Positions 1 to 11,012 of a DNA stretch of 64,000 nt are shown here, one piece after another; position 1 is the stretch's first letter, and every line of letters begins with the position of its first letter. The DNA lies in contig JAILWY010000014.1 of the NCBI GenBank assembly GCA_022113835.1, positions 2,976,001-3,040,000 on the forward strand. Reading direction: 5' to 3'. A program made the translations under genes and the position numbers. The stretch is from Atopsyche davidsoni. Lineage: Eukaryota > Arthropoda > Insecta > Trichoptera > Hydrobiosidae. The notes beneath the pieces were generated by a model. That model saw only the letters and a list, made by a program, of their open reading frames with translations, made no database searches and had not been told where the DNA came from.

Positions 1-122
1 AAAGAATTCTGATTATTTTGACTGTTGGGAGCATGAGTAAGTAACTAACTATGTTGTGTCTATCTAATGCAACAAATATTCTAAGTGTGTTTTAATGACT
101 GAAACTGTATGTTTGTGTTCAG

Positions 123-1189
123 GCATGCAGTGGGAGGAGTTCTCAGCTGCACGCGCCCTGCAGTGGGGAGCGGCGGGCAGCGAGGATGCGATGGTGGGCG
201 CATGGGCTGGGGCACTGGCAGCCAGCGGCGCCCGCTGTCCTGCTCCAGCGCGCCGTCTCCTGCCGCAGCACCACCCCTGGGCCCAGCCTGCACTGTTACG
301 CCTGCCCAGAGAATATGATCGACTCTTCACTGTAAGATATTCATTCTTTTTTAACTATGTATATGTATACTCTGCACGTGTATCTGAATGAATGTTGCAT
401 TTAATTTAGATCCTGTAGAATAAGAAAGTACTTCTACCTACCATATCATAAATTCTAAAACATTTGAAGAAAAAAATATTCTGTTCTCTATGATTTACCA
501 GGTATTTTTTTTTACAGTACTATCACGAGCGCATCTGCTCTCAATGCGGTGCTGTGCCGAAAGAGGCGTCTGTCTGCCTGCTGTGCGGCACCGTAGTGTG
601 CCTTAAGCAGCAGTGCTGTCGGCAGCAAGAAGTCTGCGAAGCTGTCCAGGTCAGTACTACTAAAGTATAATATTGTCAGATGTGATCACAGCCATTTAAT
701 GAGACCAGTACCCTCGATAATACAACTTGTATATTATTACAGCACTCCATTGACTGCGGAGGAGGCACAGGCATCTTCCTGGTGGTGACTTCCACTTACA
801 TCATTATTGTCAGAGGGCGCCGCGCCTGCCTGTGGGGCTCCCTGTACCTCGATGATTATGATGAAGAAGATAGAGACCTCAAGTGAGCTACCAAAAATAT
901 AAAATATTAAAAAAGACGTCATTGATCTCTTTGTAAATATCTCATTTATGATCCTTTCTTTTCAAATAACAGAATGCCTTATTACTTAGTCCAGGCAATA
1001 GCATTTTCCTACTTTGAATGCTCATGTAGCCTGGGAAAAAATTATTAATTCTTTCACACTTTATATTTCAGACGAGGCAAGCCGCTTTATCTTTCTGAAG
1101 ACCGGTTCGAGTTGTTAGAGCAGCAGTGGCTTGCGCATCGTTTTGACCACACGAAGAGGACGTGGGTGTGGCACCGGGACTCCCTCTAG
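123..1189 (+). CDS. Ubr3: E3 ubiquitin-protein ligase Ubr3, C-terminal part (last four exons)
   Basis: This is the 3' end of a gene that begins left of the window. Exons are 123-331, 518-649, 743-882 and 1072-1189, all with AG/GT borders and matching phases. About 199 residues are visible. The reading contains a cysteine-rich zinc-binding stretch (CSQCGAVP, then CLLCGTVVC and CCRQQEVC), then a GGGTGIFL turn, a hydrophobic strand, [25 protein letters not shown] and a final [16 protein letters not shown] ending in DSL. This is the conserved C-terminal UBLC region of UBR-family N-recognin ligases. The CLWGS and EEDRDL-RGKPLYL pattern fits UBR3 better than UBR1/2. UBR3 adds ubiquitin to target proteins in the cytosol; the UBR box and RING lie outside this window. 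The identification rests on recalled family motifs, not a search. Confidence 0.9.
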
Positions 1190-3000
1190 TACTGCATGGC
1201 GTCGCACGATCGCTCCCTGCTTCTGCATCTTCCGGCAGTCTCCACTAGACTGGACTCGACGCATCGTTAAATAATCTAGTCTGATCCTTATCTAATTTGA
1301 ATCTTGGCCCGTAGCAGCCTTTTTATGATGCATCGACCTTTTGGGTGATGCTTAAATATCTATTTCGTTGGACAACTCTCTTTCTCTTGGCACCTTGTTG
1401 CTCAACCGACTCGGATGATGATCATAGTATAAAGGAAAAATTTAAAAATCGTGTTTAATGTGCCGACTCGGCACGTCTTTGTTAAATTTCAGAGGATGCT
1501 CACAACTCATCACCGTGAGTGGCAGCAAATTATGTTTGGACTTATTATGTTAGTGTTAGATAGATAAACAATAAATTGATAGAGATCTGTGGATGGAAAC
1601 GGTCGCCTCTTGGACTGAGCGCGATCACGAAATGTGATTTTGATGCTTACGTTATGTAATCCAAGCTTCCTTAACGAATAGTTATTATATTTGATAGCTG
1701 TAAATGATTTGTATTATGTAAATGTAAATGATACATTCTTGCAAAGAATGCTTCCTCAATTTATGAAATGTTTGATGTATATAATTGTTGACCAGCAGGG
1801 TTTATTTATTTATATTTGCCAATTATTTACTCAATTCTACATTATGTTTTAATCTCTCAATATTTTAATGATTGTATGCCTGATCTTGATTTATACACAG
1901 AAGCCTTCACTTAACTTTAAGAGTCTACAGCAATTAAATTATTTATATGTAATGTAGTACTTTTGTTGTTTATCTCTGGAAGTAGGCGGGTTGTGTTTAT
2001 TTTCTTTTGGTAATTATTTATTTATATTCTTTCAATTAAAGTAAAATAGCCATTTCGATATTTCATTTGTAATCATGTTAATCAATTAAAAGTTATAAAT
2101 CATATATTTGAGAAAAAAATATTTTATCCGGTTTACTATCAACATTATGAATGGGTACATTAGGGGGAAAATAAAAAGCTTTCTATTTTGAACATCTCAT
2201 GTTTTACAAGGTTTTGGATTTTCTGTTATTTTATCCGCTTTACAAAAAAAAAAAAAAAAAATCAGCTTAATTACTGAAAATAATTTTGACTTGCTAAAAG
2301 TTTAGCGTTGTTGCAAAGGTTGACGATTTTCACATTTCCTCTCTCCATTTATTCCCGTTTAGTTGTCGCTAAAATAAATGACTTAAGTTTACGGATTCAG
2401 GGGTAAGAGCTTGGGGATATGGCAACACAGAGTGTTACCGATGGGTGACTTTGCCTGATGCTGTGATAGGCTGTCTCCTCGCGAGATGTTGCACGAGCTG
2501 TGTGCACGACGTGACGTGCCTAAATGCCAAATGTATCTATAAGTAATATGCTGCTAGTGTCCTCGTCGCCTAGCTGTAGTCTATGTTATGCTGACATTCG
2601 ACCCGCATCATATTAACAATGGCTGCAATTTACATTATACATAACTAGATGTAAGTTTATATATATATATATTGTTTTATTTATAAAAATTGATTTCATA
2701 ACTATCGGAAACTGATCATATAACTTGTATAAAATATTAGTCGTCAATTATACAAAAGCTGGATATGCGCCCGGGTGTTTAGATATAATGTATGAAGTTG
2801 TTATGCACCATTAAAATATCTAAGCGAAATGTTTTCTTCATATTGTTGAGTCTTGTAAGATTTTATCCGCCGCCCTGCCGGGGCAAAAGCTTTTTATAAA
2901 TTATTGCTTAAAATGGCCAAGTAAATCCTCACTCGCATATTGTTTATGACTCATTTGTTTAATGGTTTGAGTTTGTAAAATAAAATGTGAAATAAAGCAT
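1190..3000 (+). other. Ubr3 3' untranslated region (extent uncertain)
   Basis: No coding signal is visible here. Candidate poly(A) signals AATAAA occur at 1570-1575 and at 2991-2996, the second followed by T/GT-rich DNA. The transcript could therefore end near 1.6 kb or near 3.0 kb, and alternative 3' UTR lengths are possible. The stretch is AT-rich, with an (AT)n run near 2660 and an A-run near 2250. Confidence 0.4.
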
Positions 3001-3104
3001 TATTATAAATTAATTTCTTGTGTATTTCAGTCACACCTTATTTCTAATGTAAGAAACCCTCAACCCTGAGATTCGTTTCTCAGATGACGCAAGGAGATCC
3101 CCGT

Positions 3105-3138
3105 AACTTAAACATTCCTTTTAAGGAATGTTTAAGTT
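3105..3138. repeat. Perfect 16-bp inverted repeat with 2-bp loop
   Basis: The arm AACTTAAACATTCCTT (3105-3120) is followed by TT and then its exact reverse complement (3123-3138). It lies between Ubr3 and the transposase fragment. It could be a small hairpin or a relic of a mobile-element end. Confidence 0.85.
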
Positions 3139-3360
3139 TTAAGTTAATGTTTTAAGGTTTTAACCTTGATCGAGTCAACATTTGTTAAATATTTAAATTG
3201 ATACATTTTTACGGGTTTCATACAAAGCCCTTTAACCTTAACTTTATAATAATATCAGCATGCCTAGTATATCAAAATCTTTCAATGAATATTATTCTAA
3301 ACATGTAACAATCAGAATTTTCAACAATGCAGATATGACTTTTCACAATCATTCAGTTCT

Positions 3361-4085
3361 TAACTGAAATGCGATAACTTCTGATATCTTTGATGACTCG
3401 GTCAATTGACACAATCGTCGCATTTGGGGTTCAGAAAATCCACGAGTGATTGTTGAGTAAAATGCATCTACAACGTTTCACTGTTTGGTGCGAGTTTTGG
3501 GCTGGAGGCATCGTCGGACCATTTTTCTTGCAGCTGGTCAGCATATGCAACATGATAATCCAGTTTTGGTGCCTAAATGGCAAGATGTGGACGTGGACGA
3601 CATGCGACTTCAGCAAAATGCTGCCACATGCCATACAGCCTGAGAAACAATTCAATTACTTTCTATTAAAATTTACAGTATAGAATTGCGTGTGAAATAG
3701 CATATCGGGTAAATTGCCTCCAAGGCTTTTCTGGCACATACAATACTGATTTTTCAAACAAAATCATCTTCAGCAATGAGGCTCGTTTTCATCTTGATGC
3801 TCGGTCAAACAACACATTCGTCACATTTGGGGTTCAGAAAATCCACAAGTGGTTGTTGATTAAAATGCATCTACAAAGTTTCACTGCTTTGTGCGAGTTT
3901 TGGGCTCGATGCATCGTCGGACCATTCTTCGAAAATGCGGCTGGTCCAGCATATGCGACATAATAATCCAGTTTTGTGCTTAAATATCAAGATGTGGATG
4001 TAGACGACATGCGGCTTCAGCAAGACGCTGCCACATGTCACACAGCCTGAGAAACAATTTAATTACTTTCCATCAAAATTACTTC
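3361..4085 (+). pseudogene. Degenerate mariner/IS630-type transposase, present as two side-by-side fragments
   Basis: Two related blocks of roughly 300 bp (about 3400-3670 and 3750-4085) each translate, across frame shifts, into the DDE region of a mariner/IS630-superfamily transposase. The right block reads IIFSNEARFHLDARSN, then FTALCEFWARCIVGPFFEN, then DVDVDDMRLQQDAATCHTA. The QQD aspartate is the expected second catalytic residue. The left block keeps the same order but has QQN at that place. Both blocks carry a TGA directly after HTA, as well as other stops, so neither can make transposase. No terminal inverted repeats were found. The family call comes from recalled DDE_3 motifs; the exact lineage is open. 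Confidence 0.7.
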
Positions 4086-4550
4086 TTGCGTTAATTTTGG
4101 GACAGCTATATATCGAGCTGTCATTGTCTATACTCTATAACATCGCAACCCTTTCTTCGCACTCTCCATTTAAAACACAATCAATACATTTTTATAATCC
4201 CGGCATCGGTGTTTCACGCAAAAATAGCAGATAATATTTATTATTTTAAATGTCTCAGGAAATGTGGGTTTATTATTGGATTCAAGCAAACATTTCATCG
4301 TTTACGTGAGCTTCATCTGTGTACAAACCGACCAGCTTAAACTTCAATACCGCGGTTCGTGTTGACAATTCAACAGGTTTTCCGAGATTATTAAATACTC
4401 ATATTTATTTTATTATAAATAAATGTTTTATGCATTTATATTATTTTGTAAATCATTGAAAATAATTATGAATCGCTCGTGTATTTTGTGGCTGCACTTG
4501 ACTTAGGGGTGTTGATTTTGACGTTTGTTGACGTCAGTAGTAAATAAACA
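4086..4550. other. XPR1 upstream region with candidate CRE
   Basis: This is AT-rich noncoding DNA before the XPR1 start. A palindromic TGACGTCA (CRE/ATF-type site) lies at 4529-4536, only 14 bp before the ATG. It is a candidate promoter element or 5' UTR feature. No TATA box placed convincingly was seen. Confidence 0.35.
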
Positions 4551-7500
4551 ATGAAATTTGCCGAGCATTTGTCAGCTCACATCACGCCAGAATGGAGGAA
4601 ACAATACATTAATTACGAGGTAAATATTATTTTTTCTTTTTATTAAAATAAGGGGTTTTTTACACATATTTTTCCCTACGCAAACTCAATAACAAAACAC
4701 CTTGTAAGCCCCACAGCTTGTGCCAGGAGCAGGGGATGGCCACACATTGTATTGTAAGCTTTTAGCCCTAACAACTATTGTAAATCAACATAAAATGAAA
4801 TTAACAATCTTGGATTTTTATTGGACAAAACGTTTACCAGGCTTTTACAAGCGATGTTTGATTGATTTTGTTATAATTTATAGTTTAGTATCAATTAAAA
4901 TCGATGTGCCGGTCATGACAATGATCGATTATTAATGACTTAATATTAATATTTTTTTTATCATTATTAATTGAAAATGATGCATTTTTATTTCAAATGT
5001 CATTAAAAAATATATTTATTAAATCAGCTTCATTTAGTTAATAAATTGATCCTTCATATATTGAATAAGATTTGTCAATCACAATAAAATGTATTCCTAG
5101 TATTTTCATATTCATAAAAAGTTCTCTAATGGTCCTAAGCCATGTATGATCGTAGGTTTTGGCAGCCGTTGTTATGAAATGATACAATTCTCGAGTGTTT
5201 TGCTGCTTGGGGTGTATATTTCGTTTGCCTGTCTTTTTCACCACTCTGAGATTCACTGAGCTCTCCTATCAAATACATGTGAATAGCAGGAAAGGATACA
5301 TAAAGAAAATCCCTGAAAATAATCTCAGCACAGGGACTGAAACAAAGTAATATACACCCCAAGAAGCTAAATATCCAAGAAACCGGATCAAGGTCCTAAA
5401 CTAATTATAACAGTAAGTTAAGCTCTGAAAGTAGCTCTCAGACAGGAAGAATTTACTAAAGCGTGTGTGGTGTGCCATTAGGAGATGAAAACTATGCTGT
5501 ACTCGGCAGTTGAGCTTTCGCCAACTCCACAAGCAGAACCCGGGACCCTGGAGAGATATTTTGCCAACTTTGATGAGACATTTTTTCATTACTGCGAAAA
5601 TGAGCTCATTAAGATCAACACCTTCTATTCAGGTAAAATATAATCACTATGAATGCTATTCGTAACTTAGCAATGCTCATCAAGCAAAAATGACATAAAA
5701 ACTCTTCAAATATAAAAATTTAATATGTGAATTAAATTATGACACAAAAATAAAACTAAAGTTGCTGTCACCAAATAACATCACAAACTTAAATCTTATT
5801 CTGCTTCTTCATTTATTGTTTAAATAAATGGTAATATTTTGTTGACTGTATCTAGAGATAGCTATTAAAAAATGCATGGCAATTAATAGTCCATTGTTTG
5901 TCTTGCAGAGAAACTGGCAGAGGCAACACGCAAGTTCGCTGCACTGCGCTCTGAGCTGTCCTCCACTCTGGAAGCAGCGCCGGCTGAGAGGCAGCGCCGG
6001 CGTTTGGCCCCGCGCCGAGCCCTTGGCCCCACGCGTACTCTCCGCGCCCTGCAACTAGCCTTCAGCGAGTACTACCTCAGCCTCGTGCTTCTACAGAACT
6101 ACCAGAACCTCAACTTTACCGGCTTCAGGAAGATACTTAAGAAGCATGATAAGGTATATTTACTTAATGTAGATATACCGTAAAGCAGTGGTCCCCAACC
6201 CTATGCCCACGGGCACAATAAAGTGTAATGAAAAAAATTTATATTTAGTAATTAAACAAATAAATATAAGCAAAAATAATTTTTTGGTTATAATTTTCAA
6301 AATAATAATTCTTTCCAGAAATACATATATAAGCCTGTTGAAATAACATCTAATGGGTGTAGTTAGGTTTGTCTTCGTCTCTGTAATAACGCCCTCTAAT
6401 AATGCGTTCAGTTATTTTTGGAAAAGTTGCTGAATAAATACAAATCAATATTTTTGCAGTAGTACCAGTGAGGTATAAGCTATATAAAAGGCTATCTGAT
6501 ATTTTTAATTTGCAAGTGTCTCTGATGTTATTGCGTTGCTTAAGTGAGGTGAAAGCTATGTGAAAGTCTATCTGATATTTTTGCGGTAGTACAAGTGAAG
6601 TGAAAACTATGTGAAAATGTCTCTGATATTTTTGAGATAGGACTGGTGAGGTGAGAGCTATGTGAAAGTCTACCTGATATTTTTGCGACAGGTTTATAAA
6701 ATAATGCTATTGGACAGCAGCAATACGCAGACTTTTTCTTCCAATGTGAAACTGTAATGCAGAAACACCCGGGGACCCACTATACTGTTTTCCCCTTAGA
6801 AATCCATGAAAATGGGCTTAGCATGAGTATATGCTCAGTGAAATGGTCGCCAACCCCTTGAGGAAAGGCATTTGATTAAGAAGAAGATATACCGTAGTGG
6901 TTTAATACTTTAAATAAATTTCTTACACTACGAAAATAATGAGATTTTTTGAGATTGTTATAATATTTTACGCTATGAGGTCCTCTTTTTTATTTTGTAT
7001 TTGTAACACTCAACAATTTATTTGCAATTCATACATCGGTATTAAATTATTACATATAAAATAATTCAATACCTAAAGACTATTAATTTTTAAATTATTT
7101 TTCGTATTTCCAGCTCTTCAATGACGATGCAGGTAGCATATGGCGCGAAGACAAGGTGGAAGCGGCTCCCTTTTTCAGCAACAAGGATATCGATCGGTTG
7201 ATATCTGAGACTGAGACAGCCGTGACGCAGGAACTAGAGCACGGAGACCGCACGCGCGCCATGCAGAGACTACGCGTACCTCCCCTAGGCCACCAGAGCG
7301 GGCCCGGGACTACCTTCCGGGTCGGGCTGTTCAGTGGATTCTTCATCACACTTACAGCTGCTGCTATTGTTTGCGGTAATGTAACAAACACCCAGCAACC
7401 CAAAGCAAGTTTAAATTACAATGTCAGTGGCGTGCTGTCCATATAAGAAAAAATGCTTGCAATTTAAAACGACACATTGAAGTGTTTAATTTTTTTTTAT

Positions 7501-10009
7501 TATCAAAATTAATGATAAAAATATAATATGTATAATAATATGCACTTGTGATGAAATTTAGCATTTATTTTTGTAATCGTTAAGTAGTAACATGATTTAT
7601 TAAGTTTATTTAATGAGCTAAAAATCTTAAATTTATAATATTAAATGTCTATTTTAGGTATAGCCAAAGGTTGGCCAGAAAGCGCTGCTGCATTGCGGTT
7701 GTTTCGCGGCCCGTTCCTCCTCGTTTTGTTCTTGTTCCTGTGGGCTGTGAACGTGTACTGTTGGCGTGCGGCCGGTGTAAATCACGTGCTCATCTTTGAA
7801 CTAGAAGCACGCGCACACCTGGGAGAAGCACAGGCTGCAGCTCTAGCGGCCACTTTAGGAACGGCCGTGGCAGCAGCAGCGCTGGCTTTCATCATGCGAC
7901 CACCGTTCCTATCTCCTGTTGTCACGATTATCACGCTGTATGTAGCCGTTGCAGCCTTTCTGATTAACCCGATCCGCATCTGCCATTATCAAAGTCGAAT
8001 GTGGTTACTACGAGTCCTGGTGAGTTAATTTTTAAGGAAATATTGAACTTTTATAGCTTATTATGCTCAGAGTGTACATTCTGAAACCTGTATCCGAATT
8101 AGTTTTTTCTTCTCTCGAATTTACAAATTTCATCCTGGATTTTAACCCAGGACACTATGAAAGTGTGCTAATGATTGGAACATGAAACGGTTGATAATCT
8201 GAAGGAGAGATCTGTAAGCCAACTACTGTGCATGAATATGTGGCTGCATATAAAGGACCAGGCTCCCACTCCAAGATGTTCCAATGATTAGAAAAAATCA
8301 GAAGTTATTAATTTCATAAACCAAATGTTATTTCAATAATTAAATACTATACGTGTCAATAATATTTAGTATGTGGTGTTAAATTATTTTCAGGGTCGCA
8401 TTGTTCTCGCTCCGTTTTTCTACGTGGGTTTTGCAGACTTCTGGGTTGCCGATCAGCTCAACTCCCTGGTGCCTGTCTTCTTGGACACTCAGTATGCTGT
8501 CTGCTATGTTCTATCATCCGGTACCGAGTGCCACGGATCACAAGGTTCGAATTTGTGTCAATTATTTTTTTGCTAACTATCCACCGTACATTGGAACATT
8601 AGATTTCCAATATTTTATAAATTCTTAAATAATCACGGTAATTCTAGATATACAATTTAATAATTGCAAAGCTAGTATTTTTTTACGAATATGGATTTTA
8701 TGTCATAATCAATTGTGTATTGCGCAGGATGGGTGGGAGTGTGCGTGGCGCTGCTTCCATCTTGGTGGCGGGTGCTGCAGTGTCTGCGCCGCTATCGTGA
8801 CACAAAAGAGCCCTCGCCCCACCTCTCCAACGCTGCCAAATACGCTTCCTGCTTTCTGCTGCTTCTCTTTGCTGAACTCAGCGCCAGTTGCAGAGGTCAG
8901 TCATTTATTAACAATCAATGTTCCACAGCTACTGAGCTTGGTCACGCCCAAGCAGAGTTGTCTCACGTCATATTCTCCTGTCTTTGAGCCCGATTGTGTT
9001 CTAAACCTTATATATATATATATTCCAAGTTAACTCTGCTTGGTTGCTGCTTGCATCGATAATCAATGAGTGCTATGCAATGGATGCTGACTTTATAAAT
9101 GGTATACTAATGTAATTTTGTAAGCACTGATGTCTAGGCTTTCTATGGCAGGGTCGTACGGAAGTTGGCGCGAGTGCCCGTGGGCGTGGCTGTGGGGAGT
9201 GAGCGGCGTGGTGTCGGCGGGTGCGGGATACGCGTGGGACGTGCGGCGCGACTGGGGCCTGCTAGAAGCTGGGGAGCCAGCCCTGCTGCGACAGGAGATG
9301 GTCTACACGTCTGCGGTGGCAACTCATGCACTCTTTGTGTCGTGTCATAGCGCCCCATCCTAGCTTTTGTCTTAGATGTATTGAGTATTTTTTTATTTTG
9401 CTTTTTTAACTTACGCTAATAAACAAATATTTTTTAAATGTAGATTTTCTGCTTGAGTCAATGCTTTTTAATTTAAGTATTATAAAAACAAGCATCTATT
9501 GTGAAAGCGTTGATATGTTAGTAATCTGGAACATACATAGGATATATTGTAGCTTAATTTATGATGATGAACGAATTTTATAAACATATAACATTAATTA
9601 CCTCATAAATCAGACATGTTAGCATCCTATCAATTTACTATTCTAGATGTTCTACTATCTGGCACTGGTAGAAGATCTGATATTGCGACTGGCGTGGGCC
9701 GTGTCTGTGTCCCTCACCTCCATGAACGTCCCTCACGCTGATCTCATTGTCACCGCACTTGCACCGCTCGAGGTCTTCAGGTGAACAACACTATTCATCA
9801 AATACATTGCATAATTCACTCAACCACACACGTGCAATCTTTTATTGACGATTTACAGACGATTCATCTGGAACTTCTTCCGATTGGAAAATGAGCACTT
9901 GAACAATTGCGGAAAGTTTCGAGCCGTGCGTGACATATCAGTGGCGCCTCTTGCAGCGGGAGACCAGGCAGCCATATTACGCTTGATGGACCAACCTGAC
10001 GATGCATAA
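4551..10009 (+). CDS. XPR1: XPR1 / SLC53A1-type phosphate exporter (SPX and EXS domains)
   Basis: Ten exons: 4551-4619, 5482-5632, 5909-6153, 7114-7375, 7658-8019, 8394-8544, 8728-8895, 9152-9315, 9647-9780 and 9859-10009. They total 1857 nt, giving 618 residues with all phases matching. The protein exports inorganic phosphate across the membrane. The start [20 protein letters not shown] is the classic SPX N-terminus. The inositol-pyrophosphate-binding lysine cluster is present ([13 protein letters not shown], with K148, K151, K152 and K155). Exons 4-5 hold the first membrane segments and [10 protein letters not shown]. Exons 6-10 form the EXS domain ([44 protein letters not shown]). It ends soon after RLMDQPDDA, about 70-80 residues shorter than the vertebrate protein because the variable tail is missing. 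Exon 3 has an Ala/Arg-rich linker. The gene continues in the same direction as Ubr3. Confidence 0.95.
4670..4800 (+). repeat. LTR-like dispersed repeat, copy 1 (XPR1 intron 1)
   Basis: The segment reads CACCTTGTAAGCCCCACAG, then GGGGATGGCCACACA, a GTATTGTAAGC block and AACAACTATTGTAAAT. The same ordered blocks recur near 26.46 kb and 56.27 kb. The 26-kb copy is followed by a retroelement-like leader and gag-like ORF, so this is probably the R-U5 part of an LTR. Confidence 0.5.
6460..6695 (+). repeat. Diverged tandem repeat, about 50-75 bp unit, four copies (XPR1 intron 3)
   Basis: The blocks GTGAGGTGAAAGCTATGTGA and TCTATCTGATATTTTTGCGG alternate four times, starting near 6468, 6543, 6596 and 6645, with substitutions and small indels. 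The array ends just before the dispersed repeat at 6.76 kb. Confidence 0.7.
6755..6895 (+). mobile_element. LINE-tail-like dispersed repeat, copy 1 (XPR1 intron 3)
   Basis: The ordered blocks are CCCGGGGACCCACTATACTG, CCCCTTAGAAATCCATGA, AGCATGAGTATATGCTCAGT, GAAATGGTCGCCAACC and TGAGGAAAGGC. The same series occurs at 46.65 kb and, reversed, at 43.09 kb. The final block resembles the end of the RTE-like ORF at 57.3 kb, so these are probably 5'-truncated non-LTR retrotransposon 3' ends. Confidence 0.55.
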
Positions 10010-10700
10010 CTATTAGAACCACAGTCTTCAAAGCTTTCAACCAACTCGTAACAATAACATACTCTGATTATATTGGTGTGCCAATGTTAAAATTTTATAT
10101 GAACTTTTTCAATCATCTTTTAAATAACATATCACTTGACTCTTATGATGATTAATTTATGAACTGAAATTATTAGTACTGTGTCTCAAATTAACCTGAT
10201 TTTGGCCAGCGAGGACGGTGACTTGCTCAAAAAAAAATATATGTGAATAGTGGTTTACTGTCACCGCCAGCATTTTTACTGTATACAAAAGCTGTAAAAT
10301 CATAAAATATAAAGCAGTAAATGACCGCACAAAATATAAAGAATCGTACTATTTATTTTACATGTATTTATTCGACTCGAATTAAACTCTGGTTTAAGTT
10401 TAAAACCGAGGTTCGACATTGTGAATATTTAACACACGTGTATGTGTTGCTAAGTTAAATTAATTGTAGCATTCTGAATGAATTAAAATTTATGTTATCG
10501 TCAGTTTTGTCATTGTGATTTAACTTCATTCCCTAGAATATAAATAAAATTTTTGCCAAAGAATCCATCATTGTCCAACAAAATATTTTTAGATCGTAAA
10601 ATTTATTTTACACTTTTATATTGTTTTCTAATAGTACAAAATAAACAAATATTACATAGTAAAAAATGCAAGTTGGTTTTATTAAATTGTATATTTTAAA
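10010..10700. other. XPR1 3' UTR and convergent poly(A) zone
   Basis: On the + strand, AATAAA occurs at 10543-10548 and 10640-10645, either of which could end the XPR1 transcript. On the - strand, AATAAA is at 10678-10683, about 100 bp past the stop of the small ORF at 10785-11012. The two transcription units would then end tail to tail within about 130 bp. Confidence 0.5.
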
Positions 10701-10784
10701 TACACCATACAATAAAATATATAGTTACAATTTAAGGAGGTAGGATATCGCTGTGATTGAAAGTGTACATTAAAACATATATTT

Positions 10785-11012
10785 CTAGAACCTTCTAGAT
10801 CTCGACCGCAGAACATAATCTGTTGCGGAAACTTCGTAGCCGGTTTTGGAAGTCGAGATCGATCTAGCTATGGCAAACAAATTATCACAAAATACATCAG
10901 TGGCTTCATGAAGATATTTCACAGAAGTGAGGGCCGTGCAGCTGCTAAACTGCGAATCGGCGGTTTCTATGAAAGGTGAAGGAGTTTGCTGGTATCCAAT
11001 CTTATTGGTCAT
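10785..11012 (-). CDS. Possible small single-exon gene, 75 residues, unrecognised
   Basis: I do not recognise this protein. The ORF begins MTNKIGYQQTPSPF and ends TDYVLRSRSRRF, with a basic C-terminus. Its composition is balanced (three cysteines, several aromatic residues), unlike the Lys/Asn/Ile/Tyr-rich random ORFs of the AT-rich surroundings, and its codons are more GC-rich than its flanks. No signal peptide or membrane segment is evident. An AATAAA lies about 100 bp downstream on the same strand. It sits 3' of FoxJ and converges on XPR1. It could be a real short gene, the last exon of a transcript with unseen upstream exons, or a chance ORF inside a long FoxJ 3' UTR. Confidence 0.35.
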   Translation of the reverse strand: MTNKIGYQQTPSPFIETADSQFSSCTALTSVKYLHEATDVFCDNLFAIARSISTSKTGYEVSATDYVLRSRSRRF

